Assembly: GCA_949346185.1 (NCBI GenBank)
Contig: CASGVX010000071.1
Span: forward strand, 1-9,203
Origin: an uncultured Lachnospiraceae bacterium
GTDB lineage: Bacteria > Bacillota > Clostridia > Lachnospirales > Lachnospiraceae
Reading direction: 5' to 3'
Length of the DNA stretch: 9,203 bases
The notes beneath the pieces are model-generated. The model saw nothing but the letters and a program-made list of their open reading frames with translations. It was not told the origin of the DNA and searched no databases. The first letter of the stretch is position 1; the number at the start of each line of letters is the position of its first letter. The translations under genes and the position numbers were made by a program. Positions 1 through 6,452 of the stretch are shown here, in pieces.

Positions 1-918
1 CAGGGAAACCATATTATTACTTCCAAGATCGAGCACCATGCCGTACTCCATACCTGCGAATATTTGGAAAAGCATGGCTTTGAGGTGACCTATGTGGACG
101 TGGATGAGGATGGCATCATTAAGATGGATGAACTGAAGGCGGCCATCCGCCCCACTACCATTTTGATCACGGTGATGTTTGCCAACAATGAGATTGGAAC
201 CATAGAGCCGATCAGGGAGATTGGGGAGATTGCCAGGGAGCATGGCATCCTCTTCCACACGGATGCGGTGCAGGCATATGGACATATCCCCATCAATGTG
301 GAGGAACTTCAGATTGATTTGCTCAGTGCCAGCGGGCATAAGGTCAATGGCCCCAAGGGGATTGGCATCCTGTATCTTAGAAATTCCGTGAAACTGGGTT
401 CTTTCATTCACGGCGGCGCCCAGGAGAGGAACCGCAGGGCGGGTACCCATAATGTGCCTGGAATCGTGGGCTTTGGAAAGGCGACGGAGATTGGTGCAGA
501 GACCATGGAGAAGCGAGCCGCCTATGAGATTGCCCTTCGGGATAGGCTGATTGAGGGGATTTTGGAGAAGGTTCCCCATGCCAGGCTGAACGGACATAGG
601 ACGAAGCGATTGCCCAATAACGTGAATATTAGTTTTGAATTTATTGAGGGAGAGTCCCTGCTGATTCTTCTGGACCAGCAGGGCGTGTGCGCATCCAGCG
701 GCTCGGCGTGCACTTCCGGTTCTCTGGATCCGTCCCATGTGCTTCTGGCAATAGGATTGCCCCACGAGAAGGCTCATGGATCCTTGCGGCTGACATTGTC
801 TGAGGAGACAACCCGGGATGACGTGGATTTTGTGGTGGAACAGGTAGAGAAGATTGTGACAAGGCTTCGCAGCATGTCCCCGCTGTATGATGATTACTGC
901 AAAAATCATGCCGAGTGA
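1..918 (+). CDS. nifS: Cysteine desulfurase NifS/IscS type (5' truncated)
   Basis: PLP enzyme that removes sulfur from L-cysteine, giving alanine and a protein persulfide used for Fe-S cluster assembly. The reading frame is open from base 1, so the N-terminus lies outside the window; 305 codons are present, most of a usual ~390-residue protein. Counting from base 1, visible family signatures are IEHHAV (His13, the PLP-stacking His), HTDAVQ (Asp88 and Gln91, cofactor contacts), SGHKVNGPKG (Lys114, the Schiff-base Lys) and the catalytic loop SSGSACTSG with Cys237 (codon 709-711), typical of group I desulfurases. An in-frame TTG at 64 could be read as a start but is internal, since conserved sequence continues upstream of it. 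It precedes nifU by 67 nt, the expected delivery partner. Function is secure; the specific role (housekeeping ISC-like rather than nitrogenase) is inferred from the absence of nif structural genes. Confidence 0.96.
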   Translation, partial: QGNHIITSKIEHHAVLHTCEYLEKHGFEVTYVDVDEDGIIKMDELKAAIRPTTILITVMFANNEIGTIEPIREIGEIAREHGILFHTDAVQAYGHIPINVEELQIDLLSASGHKVNGPKGIGILYLRNSVKLGSFIHGGAQERNRRAGTHNVPGIVGFGKATEIGAETMEKRAAYEIALRDRLIEGILEKVPHARLNGHRTKRLPNNVNISFEFIEGESLLILLDQQGVCASSGSACTSGSLDPSHVLLAIGLPHEKAHGSLRLTLSEETTRDDVDFVVEQVEKIVTRLRSMSPLYDDYCKNHAE

Positions 919-985
919 GCAAGAATGCACCATGCTCGCAGCATATTATGAACATTTTAATGAAGAAAGGGAAGTGAGGTAGCAC

Positions 986-1408
986 ATGTATAGTGAAAAG
1001 GTGATGGATCATTTCAGCAATCCCAGAAATGTGGGGGAAATAGAAAATGCCAGCGGCGTGGGCACGGTGGGCAATGCCAAATGTGGAGATATCATGCGTA
1101 TTTTCTTGGATATTGACGAGAATCAGGTGATTCGCGACTGCAAATTCAAGACCTTTGGCTGCGGCGCGGCAGTGGCAACCAGCAGCATGGCCACGGAGAT
1201 GGTGATGGGAAAGACTGTCCAGGAGGCGCTGGAGGTGACCAATGTGGCAGTGATGGAGGCGCTGGACGGGCTGCCTCCGGTGAAGGTGCACTGCTCCCTT
1301 TTGGCTGAGGAGGCCATTCATGCGGCTCTCTGGGATTATGCGGAGAAGAATCATATCCAGATTGAGGGATTGAAGAAGCCAAAGGCAGATATTCATGAAG
1401 AGGAGTAA
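986..1408 (+). CDS. nifU: Fe-S cluster scaffold NifU/IscU type
   Basis: Cytosolic scaffold of 140 aa on which [2Fe-2S]/[4Fe-4S] clusters are built from NifS-derived sulfur. It consists of the IscU-like domain alone, without the ferredoxin and Nfu domains of full nitrogenase NifU. Cluster-ligand residues are visible: Cys33 in NAKCGD (with Asp35), Cys59 in FGCGAA, and His102-Cys103 in VHCSLLAEEA. Residues 96-100 read LPPVK, the motif that in IscU is bound by the HscA chaperone; SufU-type scaffolds of Bacilli lack it, so this is an ISC/NifU-lineage protein. The ATG at 986 has a GAAGTGAGG Shine-Dalgarno region just upstream (around 970-979). The acidic tail ends EEE. The gene lies between nifS and the E1-like gene in one operon. 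The identification is strong; the absence of hscA/hscB in the window leaves chaperone use open. Confidence 0.95.
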   Translation: MYSEKVMDHFSNPRNVGEIENASGVGTVGNAKCGDIMRIFLDIDENQVIRDCKFKTFGCGAAVATSSMATEMVMGKTVQEALEVTNVAVMEALDGLPPVKVHCSLLAEEAIHAALWDYAEKNHIQIEGLKKPKADIHEEE

Positions 1409-1442
1409 GTCTGCGCCGGGTTACTATTCGTATATGTAAGAT

Positions 1443-1447
1443 GGAGG
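1443..1447 (+). promoter_or_regulatory. Shine-Dalgarno site that sets the start of the E1-like gene
   Basis: GGAGG lies 8 nt before the ATG at 1456 and inside the codons that would follow an upstream ATG at 1441. That upstream ATG has no Shine-Dalgarno sequence of its own. The protein from 1456 begins MLSPDELSRYSRHL, which is where MoeB/ThiF proteins normally begin, so 1456 is taken as the start. Confidence 0.75.
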
Positions 1448-1455
1448 TGAGAAGG

Positions 1456-2214
1456 ATGCTTTCGCCGGATGAACTCAGCAGATATAGCCGTCATCTGAAT
1501 CTGGAGGGCGTGGGGAGAGAAGGGCAGGAGAAGATTAAGTCTGCCAGAGTTTTGATTATTGGCGCGGGGGGATTAGGTTCTCCCGTGGCCATGTATCTGG
1601 CGGCGGCGGGAGTGGGAACTATTGGATTGGCGGATGATGATGTTATCGAGGCTACAAATCTCCAGCGGCAGGTGCTTTACCGTGATAGCGATGTGGGGAT
1701 GCATAAGGCGGATCGGGCGGCGGAGAGGCTCAAGGCTCAGAATCCGGGAATCCATGTGGATGTATACAGGACGAGAGTTGATGGAGATAATATTCGAGAG
1801 TTGATTCGGGATTACGATTTCATCATAGACGGGGTGGATAACTTTCCCGCCAAATTCCTCATCAATGATGCCTGCGTCATGGAAGGGAAGCCCTTCTGCC
1901 ATGGAGGGGTGGTTCAATTCCATGGGCAGGTCATGACCTATGTGCCGGGACGGGGACCCTGCTATCGGTGCATTTTTGAGGAGATGCCCCCAGCGGGAAC
2001 GGTGGGAAACTGCTTGGAATTGGGCGTGATGGGCGCCATGGTGGGCATCATCGGAACTATTCAGGCCATGGAGGCGATGAAATATATTCTGGGGGTGGGG
2101 GAATTGCTCACAGGATGCTTACTCACTGTGGATGGGCTGACGATGAATTTTCGGAAGGTGAAATTCCCCAGGCCAAGGAGAGACTGCCCGGCATGTGGCA
2201 GGAAGCATCCATGA
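1456..2214 (+). CDS. MoeB/ThiF/HesA family E1-like adenylyltransferase
   Basis: Predicted to activate the C-terminus of a ubiquitin-like sulfur carrier (ThiS/MoaD type) by adenylation, for thiamine, molybdopterin or another sulfur-containing product. The 252-aa length is typical of MoeB/ThiF without a rhodanese domain. Visible features are the N-terminal LSRYSRHL helix, the ATP-binding loop GAGGLGSP (36-43), ADDDVIEATNLQRQ (60-72) with Asp and Arg contacts, Lys84, and GVDN (126-129). Zinc-site pairs are CYRC (Cys169/172) and CPAC (Cys244/247). Cys186 in the crossover region before ELGVMGAMVG is the candidate catalytic or thioester Cys. It follows nifU by 47 nt and ends the operon just before a strong terminator. 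No ThiS/MoaD partner, thiG or moa gene is present, so the pathway cannot be named. Family assignment is firm; the choice among MoeB, ThiF and HesA is not. Confidence 0.92.
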   Translation: MLSPDELSRYSRHLNLEGVGREGQEKIKSARVLIIGAGGLGSPVAMYLAAAGVGTIGLADDDVIEATNLQRQVLYRDSDVGMHKADRAAERLKAQNPGIHVDVYRTRVDGDNIRELIRDYDFIIDGVDNFPAKFLINDACVMEGKPFCHGGVVQFHGQVMTYVPGRGPCYRCIFEEMPPAGTVGNCLELGVMGAMVGIIGTIQAMEAMKYILGVGELLTGCLLTVDGLTMNFRKVKFPRPRRDCPACGRKHP

Positions 2215-2287
2215 TGATGGAATGTATGCGAGGACAAACTTTGCTGTGGTTTGAGGTGCATGGGAATTGTCCGAGGAAGGCAGATAG

Positions 2288-2329
2288 GGCCGGGAATCTG
2301 GAGATGGATTCCCGGCCTTGTTTCGGTTT
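2288..2329 (+). terminator. Rho-independent terminator of the nifS-nifU-E1 operon
   Basis: An 11-bp perfect stem (GGCCGGGAATC at 2288-2298 with GATTCCCGGCC at 2307-2317) and an 8-nt loop are followed by TTGTTTCGGTTT, an interrupted T-tract. It lies 73 nt after the E1-like stop. Read on the minus strand, the stem is also about 30 nt past the stop of the anti-sigma candidate, but has no T-tract on that side, so any bidirectional action would be weaker. Confidence 0.85.
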
Positions 2330-2348
2330 CGCATGTGCATTGTCTAGA

Positions 2349-3536
2349 TTATTTGATGTCTGCCACATTGATTTCATACAGCCTTATGGTATAGCTTCCG
2401 TCTGCTTCCTTTGTGGCCACATAGAACTCTACCCTCTCCTCGTCGGCGCCCCTGCCTATCTCTAAGGTAGTGCCGGCTTTTTTATTTCGGAATTCGTATT
2501 CCAAGTTGAAACTGCCATCCCCGCCGTGGCCATCCTGTGAATAAGAGAAATGGATCAGACCTTCTTTGTCCGGCTTTGCGTTTTTGGTAAATTCCTCCAA
2601 GCAGACACATTTTTTCTTTATATCTTCTACCGTCCAGCCGGAAGTGATTCTTTCAGCGTCTGTGGATTTCCTGTCATCCGTGCCGATGGTAAATTCTGTT
2701 TTTTCGGAAGTAACTGGCTCCAGCCATGCTTTTAGCTGGGCGTCTGCTTTTTTTGTATCTGCCTTTTTGGGATCCAGGGGAAGGGTAAAGAAGGCATTTA
2801 CCCCGGGATAATCCTTCCGCCGGGAGATTCGCCCGGTGTCTTTGCTCATCTCGAAGGCAGAGCTGTCTAGGACTCTGGTATCCGTGACGCTCAGATACAC
2901 TTCCCTGTCTGCGAAGGCTTCCAGGCTGTCGCAGTCTGCCAGCTGGTACATGATGCCGTTCTTGAGGAAGGTGCAAATGCCTCCGTTCATGGTGGTGACA
3001 TTAATTCTGTTGGTGGGCTGCCCTTGGATAAAGGGGGATACGGTGAAGAAGATTCGGTCATCGATCTCGCTGATGTTGTCGTGGGCAGAGAGGGGAGAGC
3101 CGTCTCTGTTCTCAATGGAGAGTACCGCATAGGTTCGGTTGTCCTGTAGTTCGCCGCTAGTTTCCAGATGCTGGGAACTGATGGCCTTACCGGATACCAT
3201 GCCCATCAGCGTGATCTTGTAATCTCCGTAAATCTGCGCCTCGTTGATGGCGATGGCATCCTTGCTGCGGAAGGCTTGCGCCAAGGAATCGTCGCTGACC
3301 TCCTCTGCCACCTGGGCGGGGTTCAGGTAATGCCATGCGGCGGTGGCGGCGAGGCCGCCGGATACGATGATGGCGGCAGATGCCAGAATTGCCAGAATGG
3401 GTCGTCTGATTTGTTTCTTGTTCATGGGTATAACCTCCTGATTGGTTTGCATGATTTTCTGATTTATGCGGGGATCCGGCGCATCCCCCTCTGTTGGAGA
3501 GAGGGAGTGACGCAGTAATGATTCTATATTATTCAT
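2349..3536 (-). CDS. Single-pass membrane protein, putative anti-sigma factor for the adjacent ECF sigma
   Basis: 395 aa with a short N-terminal segment predicted to be cytoplasmic (1-43), one hydrophobic segment after KKQIRRP (about 44-68, rich in Ala/Ile/Leu/Gly), and a roughly 325-residue, charged, probably extracytoplasmic region with no catalytic motif that I recognise. This layout and the position directly downstream of an ECF sigma gene resemble clostridial DUF4179-type sigma partners; the family name is my impression, not a match. The ATG at 3536 overlaps the sigma stop by 8 nt (ATGAATAA), suggesting translational coupling, and GGAGG lies about 9 nt upstream. A second start at 3425 (Met38, MNKKQIRR) has a perfect AGGAGG 8 nt before it and would yield a 358-aa form lacking most of the cytoplasmic segment. 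No zinc-binding HxxxCxxC anti-sigma motif is present. Role as sigma regulator is inferred from context. Confidence 0.72.
   Translation of the reverse strand: MNNIESLLRHSLSPTEGDAPDPRINQKIMQTNQEVIPMNKKQIRRPILAILASAAIIVSGGLAATAAWHYLNPAQVAEEVSDDSLAQAFRSKDAIAINEAQIYGDYKITLMGMVSGKAISSQHLETSGELQDNRTYAVLSIENRDGSPLSAHDNISEIDDRIFFTVSPFIQGQPTNRINVTTMNGGICTFLKNGIMYQLADCDSLEAFADREVYLSVTDTRVLDSSAFEMSKDTGRISRRKDYPGVNAFFTLPLDPKKADTKKADAQLKAWLEPVTSEKTEFTIGTDDRKSTDAERITSGWTVEDIKKKCVCLEEFTKNAKPDKEGLIHFSYSQDGHGGDGSFNLEYEFRNKKAGTTLEIGRGADEERVEFYVATKEADGSYTIRLYEINVADIK
3434..3439 (-). promoter_or_regulatory. Internal AGGAGG ribosome binding site within the anti-sigma candidate
   Basis: On the minus strand AGGAGG stands 8 nt before an in-frame ATG (3425-3423) that encodes Met38 of the longer protein. 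Its match and spacing are better than those of most gene starts in this window. It could be the true start or a second start; the upstream start at 3536 also has a Shine-Dalgarno sequence and couples to the sigma gene. Confidence 0.5.
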
Positions 3537-4053
3537 GACATATGCCCTCCAATCTTTCTCTCAATAGTTTCTTTGCGTGGTACAGCCGGCTCTTCACGGT
3601 TCCTGCCGGTATGTGCAGGATGCTGGAAATCTCTTTGATGGACAACTCCTCCATATAGTAAAGATACAGCGGAAGCCGGAATTTGTCCGGCAGAGAGGCT
3701 ACTTTCTTCCTGACATATTCCCGGGTGATGTCCTCCAGCGCCTGTTCCTCCGGGGAAGGCTGCCAGTCATCCCTGTCTGTCTGGTATGCTTCTTCCAGAG
3801 GCTGCATGGGCGCAAGGCGTTTCCGCCAAGCGAATTTCCGCTGCTTATTTTTCCATATTCTAAGGCAGATGGAAATAAAATATTGTTTCGGATTTCCCTC
3901 CAAAGAAATGGAATGCAATTTTTCCAGCGCGATCATAAATGTATCTTGGTAGAGTTCTTCTGCTTCTGGAATGCTGCTGGTCAGCTGCTTGCAGAAAGCG
4001 AAAATATCTCTCCCATAGTTGTCAATGCATTGCTCTAATTCTGTTTTGCTCAT
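3529..4053 (-). CDS. ECF-type RNA polymerase sigma-70 factor
   Basis: 174-aa alternative sigma factor that would direct RNA polymerase to a stress or envelope-type regulon. Region 2 covers about residues 10-80, including PEAEELYQDTFMIALEKL and the following ISICLRIWKNKQRK segment (core binding and -10 recognition). Region 4 covers about 112-168, with VASLPDKFRLPLYLYYMEELS and the helix-turn-helix SIKEISSILHIPAGTVKSRL (-35 recognition), then YHAKKLLRERL. There is no region 1 or 3, as expected for ECF sigmas. I chose the ATG at 4053 because GGAG lies 5 nt before it and the product begins at the conserved region 2 helix. The in-frame ATG at 4119 would add 22 unconserved residues, lacks a Shine-Dalgarno sequence and sits where the predicted transcript begins. 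It overlaps the anti-sigma candidate by 8 nt and is transcribed divergently from the por operon. Family is certain; the regulon is unknown. Confidence 0.92.
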   Translation of the reverse strand: MSKTELEQCIDNYGRDIFAFCKQLTSSIPEAEELYQDTFMIALEKLHSISLEGNPKQYFISICLRIWKNKQRKFAWRKRLAPMQPLEEAYQTDRDDWQPSPEEQALEDITREYVRKKVASLPDKFRLPLYLYYMEELSIKEISSILHIPAGTVKSRLYHAKKLLRERLEGICHE

Positions 4054-4125
4054 TTTTTCTCCATATTGGCTGTAAATAGCAACCGATCCATAGACGTCTG
4101 TGGTATCTTGCCTGTACATCTATAC

Positions 4126-4152
4126 ATTGTAACAAAATAGAAAAAGGTTCAA
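4126..4152 (-). promoter_or_regulatory. Candidate promoter of the ECF sigma operon
   Basis: On the minus strand TTGAACC (4152-4146) is followed 15 nt after TTGAAC by TACAAT (4131-4126). TACAAT is a good -10 for the housekeeping sigma, though 15 nt is a short spacer. TTGAACC followed by a T-run also resembles the GAAC-type -35 of ECF-dependent promoters, which would allow autoregulation. Transcription would begin near 4119, which argues against translation from the ATG at 4119. Confidence 0.45.
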
Positions 4153-4218
4153 AAAGATTTTACTCATTTTCTGAGCCAAATACATGAAAATTATTCATAT
4201 TTAAAATGAAAATAACTC

Positions 4219-4246
4219 TTTACAAATACGGAGAGATATATATAAT
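4219..4246 (+). promoter_or_regulatory. Housekeeping promoter of the porGDAB operon
   Basis: TTTACA (4219-4224) and TATAAT (4241-4246) are separated by 16 nt, a near-consensus pair for the vegetative sigma factor. Transcription would start near 4253, giving a leader of about 38 nt before the porG ATG at 4291. The sequence upstream (4140-4215) is very A/T-rich, as is common for strong promoters. Confidence 0.75.
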
Positions 4247-4290
4247 AGTATTCGTTGAGCAAAATGAAGAGAAGAAGGAGAGTATTCGTC

Positions 4291-4881
4291 ATGAAGAACG
4301 GAATAGAAATCAGATGGCACGGACGAGGCGGGCAGGGGGCAAAGACGGCGGCCCTTCTCCTTGCCGACGTGGCATTTAAGACAGGGCAGAATGTACAGGG
4401 ATTTCCAGAGTATGGGCCGGAGCGCATGGGCGCGCCGATTACGGCGTTCAATCGGATCAGTTCTGACAGGATTCGGGTGCATTCCAATATTTACCACCCG
4501 GATTTCGTGGTGGTGGTTGATGAGACGCTGCTGGATTCGGTGGATGTGACGGCGGGACTGAAGAAAGAGGGCGCCATTATCATCAACACCTCCAAGAAGA
4601 GCGAGGATATCATGGAGCATCTCAATGGGTACGAGGGCAAGGTGTTTACCGTGGATGCTAGGAAGATTTCCATGGAGACCCTGGGGAAGAATTTTCCCAA
4701 TTCTCCCATGCTGGCGGCTACCGTGGCGGTGAGCCGCGTGATGCCCCGGGACAAATTCATCACGGAGATGCGTGCCTCCTACGAGCATAAATTTGCCAAA
4801 AAGCCGGAGGTGATTGATGGGAATATGCAGGCATTGGAAAAGGCTTTTGACGTGGTGGAAGAGGCATTAAACAAGGCATAG
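4291..4881 (+). CDS. porG: 2-oxoacid:ferredoxin oxidoreductase, gamma subunit (PorG)
   Basis: Gamma subunit of the multi-subunit enzyme that oxidatively decarboxylates pyruvate (or a related 2-oxoacid) to acyl-CoA, CO2 and reduced ferredoxin in the cytoplasm. The 196-aa protein carries the family signature WHGRGGQGAKTAA (9-21) and GFPEYGPERMGAP (37-49), followed by the HPDFVVVVDETLL strand. The ATG at 4291 is preceded by AAGGAG (4275-4280) at a 10-nt spacing and gives the canonical MKNGIEIRWHGRGGQG start. An in-frame TTG at 4255 would add 12 basic residues but lies upstream of this Shine-Dalgarno site and almost on the predicted transcription start. It is first in the operon, 84 nt before porD, a gap that contains a hairpin. 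Assignment to the POR/VOR gamma family is secure; substrate is judged from the alpha subunit. Confidence 0.94.
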   Translation: MKNGIEIRWHGRGGQGAKTAALLLADVAFKTGQNVQGFPEYGPERMGAPITAFNRISSDRIRVHSNIYHPDFVVVVDETLLDSVDVTAGLKKEGAIIINTSKKSEDIMEHLNGYEGKVFTVDARKISMETLGKNFPNSPMLAATVAVSRVMPRDKFITEMRASYEHKFAKKPEVIDGNMQALEKAFDVVEEALNKA

Positions 4882-4896
4882 ATAGTGTAAAGATGC

Positions 4897-4919
4897 TTGT
4901 GCCAGCGGAGCTGGCATGA
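4897..4919 (+). other. Intercistronic hairpin between porG and porD
   Basis: TGCCAGC (4900-4906) and GCTGGCA (4910-4916) form a perfect 7-bp stem over a GGA loop, extendable outward by two G-U pairs and one U-A pair to 10 bp. No T-run follows, so it is not a classical terminator; RNA processing or message stabilisation is possible. It lies in an 84-nt gap that otherwise contains only the porD ribosome binding site. Confidence 0.5.
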
Positions 4920-4965
4920 TTGGAAATATGAGAAGCCCACAAAAAAAGAATGGAGAATAATAAAA

Positions 4966-5271
4966 ATGAGAACAGACGTTAGGAAAATCAATGAGAAGAC
5001 GCCTCACCATCAGCTGACAGAGGGGCTGATGATATTTGCGGGCGGCACTTCCAAGTCATTCAATACGGGAGAGTGGCGAACCAACACGCCGATCTATCAT
5101 CCGGAAAAGTGCAAGCAGTGCCTGCTGTGCACCCCGGTGTGTCCGGATTCCAGCATTCCGGTAAGGGATGGGAAGCGGCTGGACTTTGACATGGATCACT
5201 GCAAGGGCTGCGGCATCTGTGCCAATGTGTGCCCCTTTGATGCAATCGAGATGAAGGAGGGAAATGTATAA
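4966..5271 (+). CDS. porD: 2-oxoacid:ferredoxin oxidoreductase, delta subunit (2x[4Fe-4S] ferredoxin, PorD)
   Basis: 101-aa bacterial-type ferredoxin subunit that passes electrons from the catalytic alpha/beta core to external ferredoxin. Two complete [4Fe-4S] motifs are visible: CKQCLLCTPVCP (Cys49, 52, 55, 59) and CKGCGICANVCP (Cys79, 82, 85, 89), each finishing with Cys-Pro. The 45-residue N-terminal extension before the first cluster is usual for POR delta subunits. I chose the ATG at 4966 (MRTDVRKINEK), preceded by GGAG at 4952-4955 with a 10-nt spacer. An in-frame TTG at 4897 falls inside the intercistronic hairpin and has no ribosome binding site. The stop overlaps the porA start by one base (TAATG), indicating translational coupling. 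The subunit depends on Fe-S assembly such as that encoded by nifS-nifU in this window. Confidence 0.95.
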   Translation: MRTDVRKINEKTPHHQLTEGLMIFAGGTSKSFNTGEWRTNTPIYHPEKCKQCLLCTPVCPDSSIPVRDGKRLDFDMDHCKGCGICANVCPFDAIEMKEGNV

Positions 5272-6452
5272 TGGCTATCAAAGAACGTATGTCAGGAAAT
5301 GAGGCGGTATCCTATGCGATTCGCCAGATTAACCCGGATGTGATGCCGGCATTTCCCATCACGCCGTCCACGGAGATTCCCCAGATGGTATCTACCTACA
5401 TAGCGAACGGAGAGATGGATACGGAATTTATTCCGGTGGAGAGCGAGCATTCTTCCATGAGCGCCACTATCGGCGCAGAGGCAGCGGGAGCCAGAAGCCT
5501 TACGGCCACTTCCTCTGCGGGATTGGCATTGATGTGGGAGGAACTTTTGCTGGCGGCTTCCAATCGGCTGCCTCTGGTGATGGCATTGGTGAACCGCACC
5601 CTGTCCGGACCCATTAATATCAACTGCGACCATTCTGACGGCATGGGCGCCAGAGATACGGGCTGGATTCAGATTTATGCGGAGAATAACCAAGAGGCCT
5701 ATGACAATTTCATTCAGGCATATCCCATCGCTGAGGATGAGAGGGTGCATCTGCCGGTGATGATCTGCCAGGACGGCTTTATCACCAGCCATGCGGTGGA
5801 GAATATGGAACTTCTGGAGGATGAGAAGGTTAGGGAGTTTGTGGGGGAATATGAGCCGGAGGAGTATCTGCTCAATCCCGGAAAGCCCATTGCAGTGGGG
5901 CCATATTCTGTCAGCAATTATGCCATGGAGGCAAAGAAGAATCAGGAAATCGCTCTGGAAAATTCTAAGGAAGTCATTTTGGAGGTGGCTGAGAAATTCA
6001 AGGAAATGGCGGGTCGGGAGTATGGTCTATTTGAAGAGTACCGCACGGAGGATGCGGAGTATTTGATGCTCATCATGGGCTCTGCGGCGGGAACTGCCAA
6101 GGATGCGGTGGATCATCTGAGGGATGCGGGAAAGAAGGTGGGGGTCGTTAAACTGCGGGTATTCCGTCCCTTCCCGGCAAGGGAACTTGCGGAGGCTCTG
6201 AAAGAATGCAAGGCTGTGGCAATCATGGATCGCTGCGAGAGTTATAATGGCAATGGAGGACCTCTGGGAAGCGAAGTGACATCGGCCCTCTTCCGTAATA
6301 AGGTGATGATTGAGACGGTGAATTATATTTATGGATTGGCAGGCCGTGACTTCACGGTGGGGGATGCCTGTGGGATTTTCTCCGATTTGGAGGAGATGAT
6401 GGTAAATGGCAAGGAAATTGAGCAGTACCAGTATATCAGGCTCAGGAAATAA
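5271..6452 (+). CDS. porA: Pyruvate/2-oxoacid:ferredoxin oxidoreductase, alpha subunit (PorA)
   Basis: 393-aa alpha subunit with the substrate- and thiamine-pyrophosphate-facing domains. The N-terminal pyrimidine-binding domain covers about 1-230: MSGNEAVSYAIRQI, FPITPSTEIPQ (28-38, Thr31 expected to contact the 2-oxoacid), VESEHSSMSATIGA (Glu59, the candidate TPP-activating Glu), NRTLSGPININ (Arg109, candidate carboxylate contact) and ARDTGWIQIYAENNQEA. The transketolase C-terminal-like domain covers about 255-370 (MLIMGSAAGTAKDAV, LRVFRPFP, MDRCESYNGNGGPL). Residue roles are inferred by analogy with single-chain PFOR. The NRxLSGPIN...DTGWIQ segment fits the pyruvate/ketoisovalerate branch rather than the 2-oxoglutarate (KorA) branch; pyruvate is the likelier substrate. 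The ATG shares its first base with the last base of the porD stop. It is followed by an 81-nt gap before porB with a weak hairpin. Confidence 0.95.
   Translation: MAIKERMSGNEAVSYAIRQINPDVMPAFPITPSTEIPQMVSTYIANGEMDTEFIPVESEHSSMSATIGAEAAGARSLTATSSAGLALMWEELLLAASNRLPLVMALVNRTLSGPININCDHSDGMGARDTGWIQIYAENNQEAYDNFIQAYPIAEDERVHLPVMICQDGFITSHAVENMELLEDEKVREFVGEYEPEEYLLNPGKPIAVGPYSVSNYAMEAKKNQEIALENSKEVILEVAEKFKEMAGREYGLFEEYRTEDAEYLMLIMGSAAGTAKDAVDHLRDAGKKVGVVKLRVFRPFPARELAEALKECKAVAIMDRCESYNGNGGPLGSEVTSALFRNKVMIETVNYIYGLAGRDFTVGDACGIFSDLEEMMVNGKEIEQYQYIRLRK

Noticed and set aside
641..1396. 251-codon open frame on the minus strand
   Set aside because: It lies antisense to nifS and nifU, whose protein motifs are unmistakable, and its translation is low-complexity His/Pro/Ser-rich with no recognisable domain.
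2115..2465. 116-codon plus-strand frame across the terminator
   Set aside because: It spans the 3' end of the E1-like gene, the terminator hairpin and the 3' end of the minus-strand gene, which a real gene would not do.
3577..4038. 153-codon plus-strand open frame
   Set aside because: It is antisense to the sigma factor, with no family motif and no credible ribosome binding site.
4054..4119. Upstream ATG (4119) for the sigma factor, adding 22 residues
   Set aside because: There is no Shine-Dalgarno sequence, it coincides with the predicted transcription start, and the ATG at 4053 has GGAG and begins at conserved sequence.
4201..4788. 195-codon minus-strand open frame opposite porG
   Set aside because: It is a shadow of the well-conserved porG frame and crosses the promoter region; the translation is His-rich and looks non-coding.
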